From Desulfobacteraceae bacterium (GTDB lineage Bacteria > Desulfobacterota > DSM-4660 > Desulfatiglandales > Desulfatiglandaceae): a DNA stretch of 6,532 nucleotides. This document shows positions 1 through 6,502 of the stretch, piece by piece (position 1 is the first letter of the stretch; every line of letters begins with the position of its first letter). Under the pieces are notes generated by a model. The model was not told where the DNA came from and made no database searches. It saw only the letters and a program-made list of their open reading frames with translations. The position numbers and the translations under genes were made by a program. The stretch spans positions 1 through 6,532 of the forward strand of contig JAUVRS010000157.1 in NCBI GenBank assembly GCA_030597505.1, written 5' to 3'.

Positions 1-1
1 A

Positions 2-1486
2 GAAAGCGGCAGATGGGAGTATTACGGACGAGAACTCTTGCGGTTCAAGGACCGACATAATCGTGATGCCTGTTTGGGACCGACCCATGAAGAGGTCATC
101 ACCGATCTCGTCAGAAAAGAGATCCAATCGTACAAACAGATGCCCATAAACTTTTACCAGATTCAGACCAAGTTCAGAGATGAGATCAGGCCCAGATTCG
201 GTCTTATGCGGGGGCGTGAGTTTATCATGAAAGACGCCTACAGTTTTGATGTGGATGAGGCGGGTGCCAATAAAAGCTATGAGGCCATGTATGAGGCCTA
301 CAGCAGGATTTTTCGGCGTTGCGGTCTCAAATTCAGGGCGGTTGAGGCGGACACGGGGGCCATTGGCGGGAGCTACTCTCATGAGTTTATGGTGTTGGCC
401 GAGACGGGTGAGGATCAAATGATCAACTGCACAAAATGTCATTATGCGGCCAATCTGGAGAGGGCTGAAATCAATAGGGGGGACGATCTTCCTGATCTCG
501 ACGACACCCAAATGAAGCCCTTGGAAGAAGTGGATACTCCTGATATAAAGACGGTCGAGGATGTGACGTCTTTCCTGGGTATCTCAGAAGATCAGCTTAT
601 CAAAACCCTTATCTTGACAGCTGACAATGAAATGGTTGCTGCTTTGGTCAGAGGTGATCACGAGTTAAACGAGGCCAAACTGAAGAACGTGTTTGATGCA
701 CAGATGGTTGAATTGGCCGATCCCGAACAGGTGGCCGGGGCCACGGGTGCTCCCATCGGATTTGCCGGGCCCGTGGGCCTCAAAATCCCAATTTTTGCAG
801 ATTTTGCCATTCAGGGCATGAAGAATTTTGTGACAGGGGGAAACAAAAATGACCTGCATCTCAAGAATGTGAACCTGGGCAGAGATTTTACCATAGAACG
901 GTTTGGGGACATACGCATGATAACGCCGGAAGACTCGTGTGCAAGGTGCGGCGAAGAAATAAGGTTTGGCCGGGGAATCGAAGTGGGTCATGTTTTTAAA
1001 CTAGGTACAAAATATAGTCGGGCCCTGAAGGCGATTTTTCTTGATGAAGAGGGAAAAGAAAGACCTATTGTAATGGGGTGCTACGGCATAGGTGTTGGAA
1101 GGACTGTGGCAGCGGCCATTGAACAAAATCACGACAAAGACGGCATTGTTTTTCCGATTCCCATATCGCCGTTTGAAGTGTCCATACTCCCCCTCCAGAT
1201 GCATGATGCGGCGGTGGTTGATGTAGCAGAAAAGACCTACAAGAAACTTATGGACCACCATATTGATGTCCTCCTGGATGACAGAGATGAAAGGGCGGGT
1301 GTAAAATTCAAGGATGCCGACCTCATTGGAATTCCCATAAGGGTGACCGTTGGATCAAGGGGCGTCAAGGAAGGGCAGATGGAGATAAAGTTGAGATCTG
1401 AATCCGATAGCAGGATGGTGCCGATCACCGAGGCTGCGGCCATTGTCAAAGAAAAAGTAAAAAAACTCTATGATTCGATTAAATGA
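2..1486 (+). CDS. proS: Prolyl-tRNA synthetase, bacterial type with editing insertion (5' end outside window)
   Basis: Class II aminoacyl-tRNA synthetase that charges tRNA-Pro with proline in the cytoplasm. The reading frame is open to the left edge: codons from base 2 read ESGRWEYYGRELLRF, matching the segment near residue 80 of E. coli ProS (572 aa). The 494 visible residues therefore lack about 80 N-terminal ones, including motif 1; the TTG at 38 is internal, not a start. Counting from base 2, motif 2 (FRDEIRPRFG...REFIMKDAYSF) lies at about 58-82, a YbaK-like editing insertion at about 177-307 (IKTLIL, LVRGDHELNE, GPVGLKIPI), motif 3 (MGCYGIGVGRTVAAAIEQ) from 358, and the anticodon-binding domain from about 390 (LLDDRDERAGVKFKDADLIG). 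Two CxxC pairs (143/146 and 313/316) flank the insertion and may bind a metal (inference). The 3' end overlaps relA by 17 bases. Family assignment is very secure. Confidence 0.97.
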   Translation, partial: ESGRWEYYGRELLRFKDRHNRDACLGPTHEEVITDLVRKEIQSYKQMPINFYQIQTKFRDEIRPRFGLMRGREFIMKDAYSFDVDEAGANKSYEAMYEAYSRIFRRCGLKFRAVEADTGAIGGSYSHEFMVLAETGEDQMINCTKCHYAANLERAEINRGDDLPDLDDTQMKPLEEVDTPDIKTVEDVTSFLGISEDQLIKTLILTADNEMVAALVRGDHELNEAKLKNVFDAQMVELADPEQVAGATGAPIGFAGPVGLKIPIFADFAIQGMKNFVTGGNKNDLHLKNVNLGRDFTIERFGDIRMITPEDSCARCGEEIRFGRGIEVGHVFKLGTKYSRALKAIFLDEEGKERPIVMGCYGIGVGRTVAAAIEQNHDKDGIVFPIPISPFEVSILPLQMHDAAVVDVAEKTYKKLMDHHIDVLLDDRDERAGVKFKDADLIGIPIRVTVGSRGVKEGQMEIKLRSESDSRMVPITEAAAIVKEKVKKLYDSIK

Positions 1487-3611
1487 CATCACTTCACAGC
1501 TTTTGAGCTATCATCCAAAGGCCAATGTGGGGTTGGTGGAGAAGGCGTATGTCTATTCAGCAAAGGCCCATCAGGGACAAATCCGTCTCTCCGGAGAACC
1601 TTACCTCTCTCATCCCCTGGAAGTAGCCTATATCCTGACTCAAATGAAAATGGATGTGGTGTGTATTGTCGCCGGGATCCTTCATGATACACTGGAGGAT
1701 ACGGATGCCGACTTCGGTGAGATAACCCGTCTTTTTGGCCAAGAAACCGCAAATATTGTAAACGGTGTCACCAAGATCAGCAAAATGCGGTTTGAGAGTC
1801 ACAAAGAGCGCCAGGCCGAGAATGTCAGGAAGATGATTCTCGCCATGTCTTCCGATATCCGTGTCATCCTTGTCAAGCTGGCCGATCGCCTCCACAATAT
1901 GAGAACTTTGGGTTTTCAGCCTAATGAAAAACAGAGACTGATAGCCGAAGAGACCTTGGAGATCTATGCCCCCCTTGCGGGTAGGATGGGGATTTTCTGG
2001 ATGAAATCCAGCCTTGAAGACCTTTGTTTGTATTATCTTGAAATCGAGATCTATGAAAAGATCAAGGCCGAAATAGCCCAAAGGAAAGAAGAAAGGGAAG
2101 AATTTATCGAAAATGTGAAAAAATTGGTCTTCAATAAATTATCTGAATTCAATATTGAGGCGACTATCAAGGGCAGAGTAAAGCATTTCTACAGTATTTA
2201 CAAGAAAATGGTGGACCAGAACCTCGCGGTCAGACAAGTTTACGATATCGTAGCCTTTAGGGTTATTGTGAAGAACATAAAGGAATGTTATGGAGCCCTC
2301 GGGCACGTACATTCCATGTGGAAACCAGTCCCGGGTCGCTTTAAAGATTACATCTCTGTTCCAAAGGCGAACATGTACCAGTCGCTTCACACCACAGTGA
2401 TTGGCCCTCTGGGACAAAGAATGGAGGTGCAAATCAGGACATGGGAAATGGACAGGGTTGCCGAAGAGGGGATCGCTGCCCACTGGAAATACAAGGAAGG
2501 TGCCATTGCGAGGAAAACGGATGAAGCGCAATTTTCGTGGCTTCGACAGCTGCTGGAATGGCAAAAAAGCCTAAAAGACCCCACTGAATTCTTGGATAGC
2601 GTAAGGATGGATCTTTTCCCCGACGAAGTATATGTGTTTACACCCAAGGGGGAGGTGAAAGCATTCCCCAAGGGCGCAACCACGGTTGATTTTGCCTACA
2701 GCATTCACTCAGAGGTAGGGGGAAAATGTATGGGGGCGCGGGCAAATGGGAAAATGGTCCCCCTGCGATATGAATTAAGAAATGGGGATATCATAGAAAT
2801 CGTCACGTCCTCAAAGCAGCACCCCAGCACTGACTGGCTCAAGTTTGTAAAAACACCCCGGGCCAAGACCAAGATCAGACACTGGATAAACGTGCAGGAA
2901 AGAGACGGAAGTATTGCCCTGGGGAGAGAGATTCTTGAGAAGATCCTTGAGAAAGCAAACCTAAACGTTCCCAGTATAATGAAAAGCGACCAGATTGCTG
3001 CCATCGCAAAAGAGCTGTCCTTTCACTCGGTAGAGGATCTGCTTGCCCAAATAGGTCTTGGCAGGGTTTCGTCAAGACATGTGGCTGGACGTCTTAAACC
3101 CAAGCTGGGTATAAAGGGGGATAGGCCGAGCGGGATTGTGGGTAAGATGGTGGACCGCATTACTCGGAGAAAAACGGATCACGGCATAAAGGTTAAAGGG
3201 ATAAGCGAAATGTTGATCCGTTTTGCAAATTGCTGCCATCCTGTCCCCGGGGAAAAGGTCATCGGGTTTATGACCCGCGGTCGGGGTATCACGATCCACC
3301 ACGAGGGATGCAGACATATCGTGAACGCGGATTCCGAAAGGCTGGTGGAGGTCTCCTGGGATCCTTCGGCGGATGATACATCTCTTGCAAAGCTTAGGGT
3401 GACCAGTGTAGAAAGGAAGGGTGTTCTTGCGGACGTAAGCACTGTTTTGACTCAAAAAGACGCCAATATCATCCACGCTGAGATAAAAACAACGGTAGAC
3501 CAGAAAGGTATTGCCCTTTTTACCATTGAAGTGACGGACTATAAACAGCTTCAGGAGATTATGGGTGCCATTAAAAAGGTGAGAAACGTTCTGGTTGTCG
3601 AAAGGCTTTGA
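1470..3611 (+). CDS. relA: Bifunctional (p)ppGpp synthetase/hydrolase (long RelA/SpoT homologue, Rel)
   Basis: Makes (p)ppGpp from ATP and GTP/GDP and hydrolyses it, setting the stringent response in the cytoplasm at the ribosome. The 713 residues show the full long-RSH order. The HD hydrolase domain (about 25-180) keeps H48, H72-D73, E76-D77, D139 and N143. The synthetase domain (about 230-345) has GR at 235-236, YDIVAFRV at 258-265 with catalytic-type D259, RFKD at 290-293, and E319 in MEVQIRT. A TGS domain spans about 384-446, followed by a helical region, a Cys/His segment (CCH at 588-590, C614) and a C-terminal ACT domain (about 641-713). RFKD is the form associated with bifunctional enzymes, whereas monofunctional RelA has ExDD. 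Both active sites therefore look intact, and the name rel or spoT is equally apt. The ATG at 1470 gives the family's usual N-terminus (MIRLNDI). It lies inside proS with no clear Shine-Dalgarno, suggesting translational coupling. Confidence 0.96.
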   Translation: MIRLNDITSQLLSYHPKANVGLVEKAYVYSAKAHQGQIRLSGEPYLSHPLEVAYILTQMKMDVVCIVAGILHDTLEDTDADFGEITRLFGQETANIVNGVTKISKMRFESHKERQAENVRKMILAMSSDIRVILVKLADRLHNMRTLGFQPNEKQRLIAEETLEIYAPLAGRMGIFWMKSSLEDLCLYYLEIEIYEKIKAEIAQRKEEREEFIENVKKLVFNKLSEFNIEATIKGRVKHFYSIYKKMVDQNLAVRQVYDIVAFRVIVKNIKECYGALGHVHSMWKPVPGRFKDYISVPKANMYQSLHTTVIGPLGQRMEVQIRTWEMDRVAEEGIAAHWKYKEGAIARKTDEAQFSWLRQLLEWQKSLKDPTEFLDSVRMDLFPDEVYVFTPKGEVKAFPKGATTVDFAYSIHSEVGGKCMGARANGKMVPLRYELRNGDIIEIVTSSKQHPSTDWLKFVKTPRAKTKIRHWINVQERDGSIALGREILEKILEKANLNVPSIMKSDQIAAIAKELSFHSVEDLLAQIGLGRVSSRHVAGRLKPKLGIKGDRPSGIVGKMVDRITRRKTDHGIKVKGISEMLIRFANCCHPVPGEKVIGFMTRGRGITIHHEGCRHIVNADSERLVEVSWDPSADDTSLAKLRVTSVERKGVLADVSTVLTQKDANIIHAEIKTTVDQKGIALFTIEVTDYKQLQEIMGAIKKVRNVLVVERL

Positions 3612-3623
3612 AAAAACAAACGG

Positions 3624-3818
3624 TTAAGCCATGGGTTTTGTAACCCGTCCGGTTTTGATACAGCTTGTGCAGGCCTTTATCCTCCTTGCCCGGCCATTCT
3701 GAACAGATCTTACCGTTTGTAAATTGGGGTGCCATCGTTTCTTTGTTTTGTTATGGGCGTGGCTCACATTATACCCAACCATAGGTTTCTTGCCGCATAT
3801 ATCACAGACCTTCGCCAT
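3624..3818 (-). CDS. rpmB: 50S ribosomal protein L28 (bL28), four-cysteine form
   Basis: Small basic protein of the large ribosomal subunit, 64 residues, normal length for the family. The N-terminus MAKVCDICGKKP, the central motif VSHAHNKTKKRWHPNLQ (18-34) and the following RRIKACTSC are typical of L28. Cysteines at 5, 8, 50 and 53 form two CxxC pairs, marking the zinc-binding C+ version; many bacteria also carry or instead use a cysteine-free version. The start is well supported: an AAGGAG-type Shine-Dalgarno sits eight bases upstream and a sigma70 promoter lies a further ~25 bases away. It stands alone on the minus strand, without rpmG, and ends 12 bases from the convergent end of relA. Identification is secure. 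Confidence 0.96.
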   Translation of the reverse strand: MAKVCDICGKKPMVGYNVSHAHNKTKKRWHPNLQTVRSVQNGRARRIKACTSCIKTGRVTKPMA

Positions 3819-3825
3819 TGGGATG

Positions 3826-3833
3826 TCTCCTTC
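3826..3833 (-). promoter_or_regulatory. Ribosome binding site of rpmB
   Basis: Read on the minus strand this is GAAGGAGA, a strong match to the anti-Shine-Dalgarno complement, placed seven to eight bases before the ATG of rpmB. It fixes the L28 start codon. It is the best Shine-Dalgarno in the window, in contrast to the weak or absent ones before relA and the GAF-ANTAR gene, which suits a highly expressed ribosomal protein. Confidence 0.85.
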
Positions 3834-3854
3834 TCAAAAATTTTTAAACATAGA

Positions 3855-3883
3855 AATATATCCTGCATGGCGAAAGATATCAA
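3855..3883 (-). promoter_or_regulatory. Sigma70-type promoter of rpmB
   Basis: On the minus strand there is a -35 hexamer TTGATA (plus-strand 3878-3883), a spacer of exactly 17 bases, and a -10 hexamer TATATT (plus-strand 3855-3860). Each hexamer matches the consensus at five of six positions. Transcription would start near 3848, giving a leader of about 30 bases that contains the Shine-Dalgarno. Position, spacing and strand all fit rpmB. This is read by eye, not tested. Confidence 0.75.
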
Positions 3884-3982
3884 GCATTTTTTTGTCCCGG
3901 CACCCTCAAGGGAAAACAAAATCTGGATAAACCCAAAAACTTGCGACCATTTTGAAGATATTTTTATTTGAAAGCATTTAAT

Positions 3983-3997
3983 ATCCGATTTCCGGAT
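3983..3997. repeat. Short inverted repeat (ATCCG-N5-CGGAT) upstream of mpl
   Basis: A perfect 5-bp inverted repeat, ATCCG and CGGAT around a 5-base centre, lies 29 bases before the mpl start in the divergent rpmB-mpl intergenic region. It could be an operator half-site pair or a small RNA stem in the mpl leader, but arms this short arise by chance fairly often. No convincing promoter for mpl could be read near it: TACTAT at 4003-4008 resembles a -10 box but has no good -35 partner and lies too close to the start codon. Confidence 0.25.
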
Positions 3998-4026
3998 CAT
4001 CTTACTATAAGAAAAGGGTAGACTCA

Positions 4027-5481
4027 ATGCGAACCCACCAGCACAAAGAGAAGACGGGACTTTCCCCTGAACTCAATTTGGTCCCGAAAGATCCCCGGCG
4101 CATTCACCTCATGGGCATTTGCGGGACGGGGATGGCATCCCTGGCAGGCATTCTGAAAGAGAAAGGGTATTTGGTGACAGGTTCAGACCAGAATATTTAT
4201 CCCCCCATGAGTACTTTTCTGGAAGCCATGTCCATTCCCATACTAAAAGGTTATAGCCCCCGGAACCTTTCCCACAGGCCGCACCTGGTTATCGTAGGGA
4301 ATGTTAGAACACGGGACAATCCTGAAGCCATGGAACTTTCTTGTTTGAGGTTGCCTTATCTATCATTTCCACAGGCGTTGCGTCATTTTGCGTTAAAAGG
4401 CAAACGCTCGATTGTGGTGAGCGGTACCCATGGTAAAACCACCACATCGGCCATCGTCGCCTGGATACTGGAAGAGGCCGGCCTTGATCCGGGGTTTATG
4501 ATCGGCGGAATTCCACAGAATTTTGAGTGGAATTTCAAACTGGGGAAAGGCCCTCATTTTGTTATAGAAGGGGATGAGTATGACGCGGCTTTTTTTGATA
4601 AAGTCCCCAAGTTCATGCATTACAGCCCGTGGGCAACCATTCTTACGAGCATTGAATTTGATCATGCAGATATCTATCGGGACCTGGATCATGTTGTAGA
4701 GAGTTTTAGGGGGTTGATGGAGCTCATTCCTCCCGAGGGTTTTCTTATTGCAAATGGGGACAGCCAAACAATCATGCAGGAGGTCAAGCGAGCGATGTGC
4801 CCCGTCAGCATCTACGGTCTCTCGGGGAACCGGGCATGGAAGGCCGTTGATATTTCGGTGGGAGAGGACATCACTTCCTTTACAGTCCTAAAGGAAGGGA
4901 AGAAACATGTTAAAATCGCTACTTCCTTATATGGTAAACATAATGTATCCAATCTGCTGTCTGCCGTGGCCTTGGCGGATTTTCTGGATGTGCCTCTCAC
5001 AACCCTCGTCGAGGCGGTAAGAGATTTTAAGGGGGTTAAAAGAAGACAGGAGATCATTGGTGAGAAGCGAGGCGTTATCGTTATGGATGATTTTGCCCAT
5101 CATCCTACCGCAGTGTGCGAGACCACCAGGGCTGTCCGTGAGAAATATAAGGGGCGGCGTCTCATCGCTGTTTTCGAACCTCGATCCAATTCCAGCAGGA
5201 GAAACATCTTCCAGGACCGTTATGCTTCTTCATTTGATGGGGCAGATCTGGTCATGATCCCGGAACCTCCCTTGATGCAAAATATTCCCCCCGAAGAACG
5301 TTTTTCTTCTGAACGGCTTATTAATGAACTCAAAGAAAAGAGAGTCAATGCCTCTTATTTTCCAAATACAGATCTTCTGTTGGATGAATTGGCAGGAGAG
5401 GTTCAGTCGGGAGATGTGGTCCTTATCATGTCAAACGGTGGGTTTGATAACATCCACCGGCGATTGTTGAAACGGCTTTAA
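4027..5481 (+). CDS. mpl: UDP-N-acetylmuramate:L-alanyl-gamma-D-glutamyl-meso-diaminopimelate ligase (murein recycling)
   Basis: Mur-ligase-family enzyme that joins the recycled tripeptide L-Ala-gamma-D-Glu-meso-DAP to UDP-MurNAc using ATP in the cytoplasm. This short-cuts MurC, MurD and MurE during peptidoglycan recycling. The 484 residues show an N-terminal Rossmann-like UDP-binding domain (IHLMGICGTGM at 26-36, then VTGSDQNIYPPMST at 50-63), the ATP P-loop GTHGKTTT (133-140), EGDEYDAAFFDK (181-192), FDHADIY (211-217), and a C-terminal domain with DDFAHHPTA (354-362). The closing signatures FEPRSNSSRR (383-392) and SNGGFDNIH (469-477) separate Mpl from MurC. E. coli Mpl (457 aa) begins at the equivalent of residue 25, so there is a short charged N-terminal extension here; I keep the upstream ATG because AAAAGGG precedes it. 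It appears to be a single-gene unit, divergent from rpmB. Confidence 0.94.
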   Translation: MRTHQHKEKTGLSPELNLVPKDPRRIHLMGICGTGMASLAGILKEKGYLVTGSDQNIYPPMSTFLEAMSIPILKGYSPRNLSHRPHLVIVGNVRTRDNPEAMELSCLRLPYLSFPQALRHFALKGKRSIVVSGTHGKTTTSAIVAWILEEAGLDPGFMIGGIPQNFEWNFKLGKGPHFVIEGDEYDAAFFDKVPKFMHYSPWATILTSIEFDHADIYRDLDHVVESFRGLMELIPPEGFLIANGDSQTIMQEVKRAMCPVSIYGLSGNRAWKAVDISVGEDITSFTVLKEGKKHVKIATSLYGKHNVSNLLSAVALADFLDVPLTTLVEAVRDFKGVKRRQEIIGEKRGVIVMDDFAHHPTAVCETTRAVREKYKGRRLIAVFEPRSNSSRRNIFQDRYASSFDGADLVMIPEPPLMQNIPPEERFSSERLINELKEKRVNASYFPNTDLLLDELAGEVQSGDVVLIMSNGGFDNIHRRLLKRL

Positions 5482-5494
5482 CAAACTGGTTTGA

Positions 5495-5532
5495 TTTCAA
5501 TTCGATTAATATTGAAAAGGTTTATTTTTTTT
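5495..5532 (+). terminator. Candidate intrinsic terminator after mpl
   Basis: Fourteen bases past the mpl stop, TTTCAAT (5495-5501) and ATTGAAA (5511-5517) form a 7-bp stem with a 9-base loop. After AGG comes a T-rich tract (5521-5532, including eight consecutive T). The stem is AT-rich and therefore weak, so termination efficiency is uncertain. A second small palindrome, CAAAC-TG-GTTTG, lies just before it at 5482-5493. The position directly after mpl is what makes the call reasonable. Confidence 0.4.
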
Positions 5533-5541
5533 GTTAATTAT
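5512..5541 (+). promoter_or_regulatory. Weak promoter candidate for the GAF-ANTAR gene
   Basis: TTGAAA (5512-5517), an 18-base spacer and AATTAT (5536-5541) resemble a sigma70 promoter, with five and four matches to consensus. Transcription would start near 5548 and leave a leader of about 78 bases. The -35 box overlaps the descending arm of the candidate mpl terminator, so the two calls compete. In an AT-rich spacer such matches are common; confidence is low. Confidence 0.25.
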
Positions 5542-5625
5542 CTCGCAACCTATTGAGAAATTGCGGTCTGGGAAGCCTTATAAATACAGATACGCCAGAA
5601 CCTGAAATTGAACCGGTGTTAACCC

Positions 5626-6336
5626 ATGGAAAGAATTAAGCCCGAAACGTATGATAAATATATAAAAGCGTTGATGGATATCAGCCGCGCCATCACTTCT
5701 GATCAGTACCTGGAAGAAATTTTGAAACTGATCGTGATGGTCACCGCCAAGGTAACCGGCGTTGAGATCTGCTCCTTGTGGCTCATAGATGAAACAAAGG
5801 AGGCCAGGGTAATCCGACTGAAGGCCACTCAAGCCATTGACCCTGAATATGTGAAAGACCGTTCCTTGAAGATGCATGAAGGGGTCGTTGGCTATGTAGC
5901 CACCCATAATGAACCGTTGATCATTAAGAATGTCCTTGAGGAGCCTCGGTTCAAAGAAAAAGAGATGGCAAAAAAGCTGGGGCTTGTCTCAATGCTTGGA
6001 GTGCCCTTGCAGGTCAAGGACGAAAAGGTGATCGGTGTGTTAAACTGCTTTACGGCCGAACCGCATGAATTCTCTGAGACTGAAGTAAATCTTGTTACAG
6101 CCGTCTCCAACCAGGCCTCTGTGGCCATTCTCAATACGGAACTTATGGTAAAGACAACGGTTATCCAGGAAGAACTGGAGACGCGAAAATTGGTGGAACG
6201 GGCCAAAGAGATTCTGATGCGGCGCAGGAAAATTGAAGGAGACGCGGCATACCGATGGATTCAGCGGCGAAGCATGGATTCCCGAAAATCAATGCGTCAC
6301 GTGGCCGAGGCTGTTCTTCTCTCAGATGAGCTTTGA
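5626..6336 (+). CDS. GAF-ANTAR protein, probable signal-responsive RNA-binding antiterminator
   Basis: A 236-residue soluble regulator with no signal peptide or membrane segment. Residues about 28-172 form a GAF domain (LIVMVTAKVTGVEICSLWL, EGVVGYVATHNEPLIIKNV, MLGVPLQVKDEKVIGVLNC), a fold that binds small ligands; C49 and C141 lie inside it. A helical, probably coiled-coil linker (about 165-190) leads to a C-terminal ANTAR domain (about 183-236) with the characteristic RKLVERAKEILMRRR, then AAYRWIQRRSM and the final HVAEAVLL helix. ANTAR domains of the AmiR/NasR/EutV type bind paired hairpins in nascent RNA and prevent termination. The ligand and target here are unknown. An in-frame TAA at 5620-5622 makes the ATG at 5626 the first possible start, yet no clear Shine-Dalgarno precedes it. 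No sensor kinase is adjacent, so signal sensing is probably through the GAF domain itself (inference). Confidence 0.88.
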   Translation: MERIKPETYDKYIKALMDISRAITSDQYLEEILKLIVMVTAKVTGVEICSLWLIDETKEARVIRLKATQAIDPEYVKDRSLKMHEGVVGYVATHNEPLIIKNVLEEPRFKEKEMAKKLGLVSMLGVPLQVKDEKVIGVLNCFTAEPHEFSETEVNLVTAVSNQASVAILNTELMVKTTVIQEELETRKLVERAKEILMRRRKIEGDAAYRWIQRRSMDSRKSMRHVAEAVLLSDEL

Positions 6337-6338
6337 CC

Positions 6339-6361
6339 GGAGTGACGTCTCCAGAATTTTT
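6339..6361 (+). terminator. Weak terminator candidate after the GAF-ANTAR gene
   Basis: GGAG (6339-6342) and CTCC (6349-6352) make a 4-bp stem with a 6-base loop (TGACGT), followed after AGAA by five T and later by another T-rich run. The stem is short and the T-run does not start immediately, so this may be a poor terminator or chance. Although the loop is six bases long, it lacks the A at position 1 and G at position 4 expected of an ANTAR-binding hexaloop. Confidence 0.3.
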
Positions 6362-6422
6362 CCGTTATTTTTCTTAACCTATTGGGGCTTTACAAAAGAT
6401 TCAATAAAACCAAGGTGTTGGA

Positions 6423-6458
6423 TTTTGTATTTGGTTTGTCTCGGATGCTGATACAAAA
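6423..6458. repeat. 8-bp inverted repeat upstream of the rightmost promoter
   Basis: TTTTGTAT (6423-6430) and ATACAAAA (6451-6458) are perfect reverse complements separated by 20 bases. The right arm ends 15 bases before the -35 box of the promoter at 6474-6502. The centre-to-centre distance of 28 bases is about 2.7 helical turns, so the arms would not lie on quite the same face of the DNA. No T-run follows on either strand in terminator position. It could be a binding site for a regulator of the downstream gene, or chance in AT-rich DNA. Confidence 0.4.
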
Positions 6459-6473
6459 ATTTAAAAAAATGGC

Positions 6474-6502
6474 TTGACGGAACCCCTGAAATTAGTTAAG
6501 AT
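6474..6502 (+). promoter_or_regulatory. Sigma70-type promoter for a gene beyond the right edge
   Basis: TTGACG (6474-6479), a 17-base spacer and TAAGAT (6497-6502) make one of the two best promoters in the window; an overlapping GATAAT (6500-6505) offers an alternative -10. Transcription should begin around 6508-6512, in or just after a run of seven T (6505-6511). The gene it serves is not in the window; the remaining 30 bases contain no start codon that can be supported. The promoter lies 137 bases after the GAF-ANTAR stop, so the downstream gene probably has its own transcription unit. Confidence 0.7.

Noticed and set aside
38..40. TTG at 38 as the proS start codon
   Set aside because: The frame is open to the left edge and the upstream codons match conserved ProS sequence, so this is an internal leucine codon.
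1489..3476. Several long antisense open frames within relA (up to 174 codons)
   Set aside because: The sense frame is a fully conserved RelA/SpoT protein. The antisense translations are low in recognisable motifs and lack ribosome binding sites.
4003..4008. TACTAT as the -10 box of an mpl promoter
   Set aside because: No acceptable -35 hexamer lies 16-18 bases upstream, and a start at about 4015 would cut into the only Shine-Dalgarno-like bases before mpl.
3724..4027. Overlapping open frames of 68-87 codons on both strands between rpmB and mpl
   Set aside because: They overlap rpmB or its promoter, have no Shine-Dalgarno, and their translations show no family-like pattern. The region reads better as a divergent regulatory spacer.
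5541..5565. CGCAA and TTGCG inverted repeat upstream of the GAF-ANTAR gene as an autoregulatory RNA hairpin
   Set aside because: The stem is five pairs with a loop of 12 bases, which does not match the ANTAR hexaloop pattern and is easily due to chance.
6339..6352. GGAG-TGACGT-CTCC hairpin as an ANTAR target
   Set aside because: The loop is six bases but lacks A at position 1 and G at position 4, the stem is only four pairs, and no second hairpin follows.
6233..6451. A 72-codon plus-strand frame overlapping the end of the GAF-ANTAR gene
   Set aside because: It lies mostly inside the ANTAR domain in another frame and then runs into AT-rich spacer; its composition is not protein-like.
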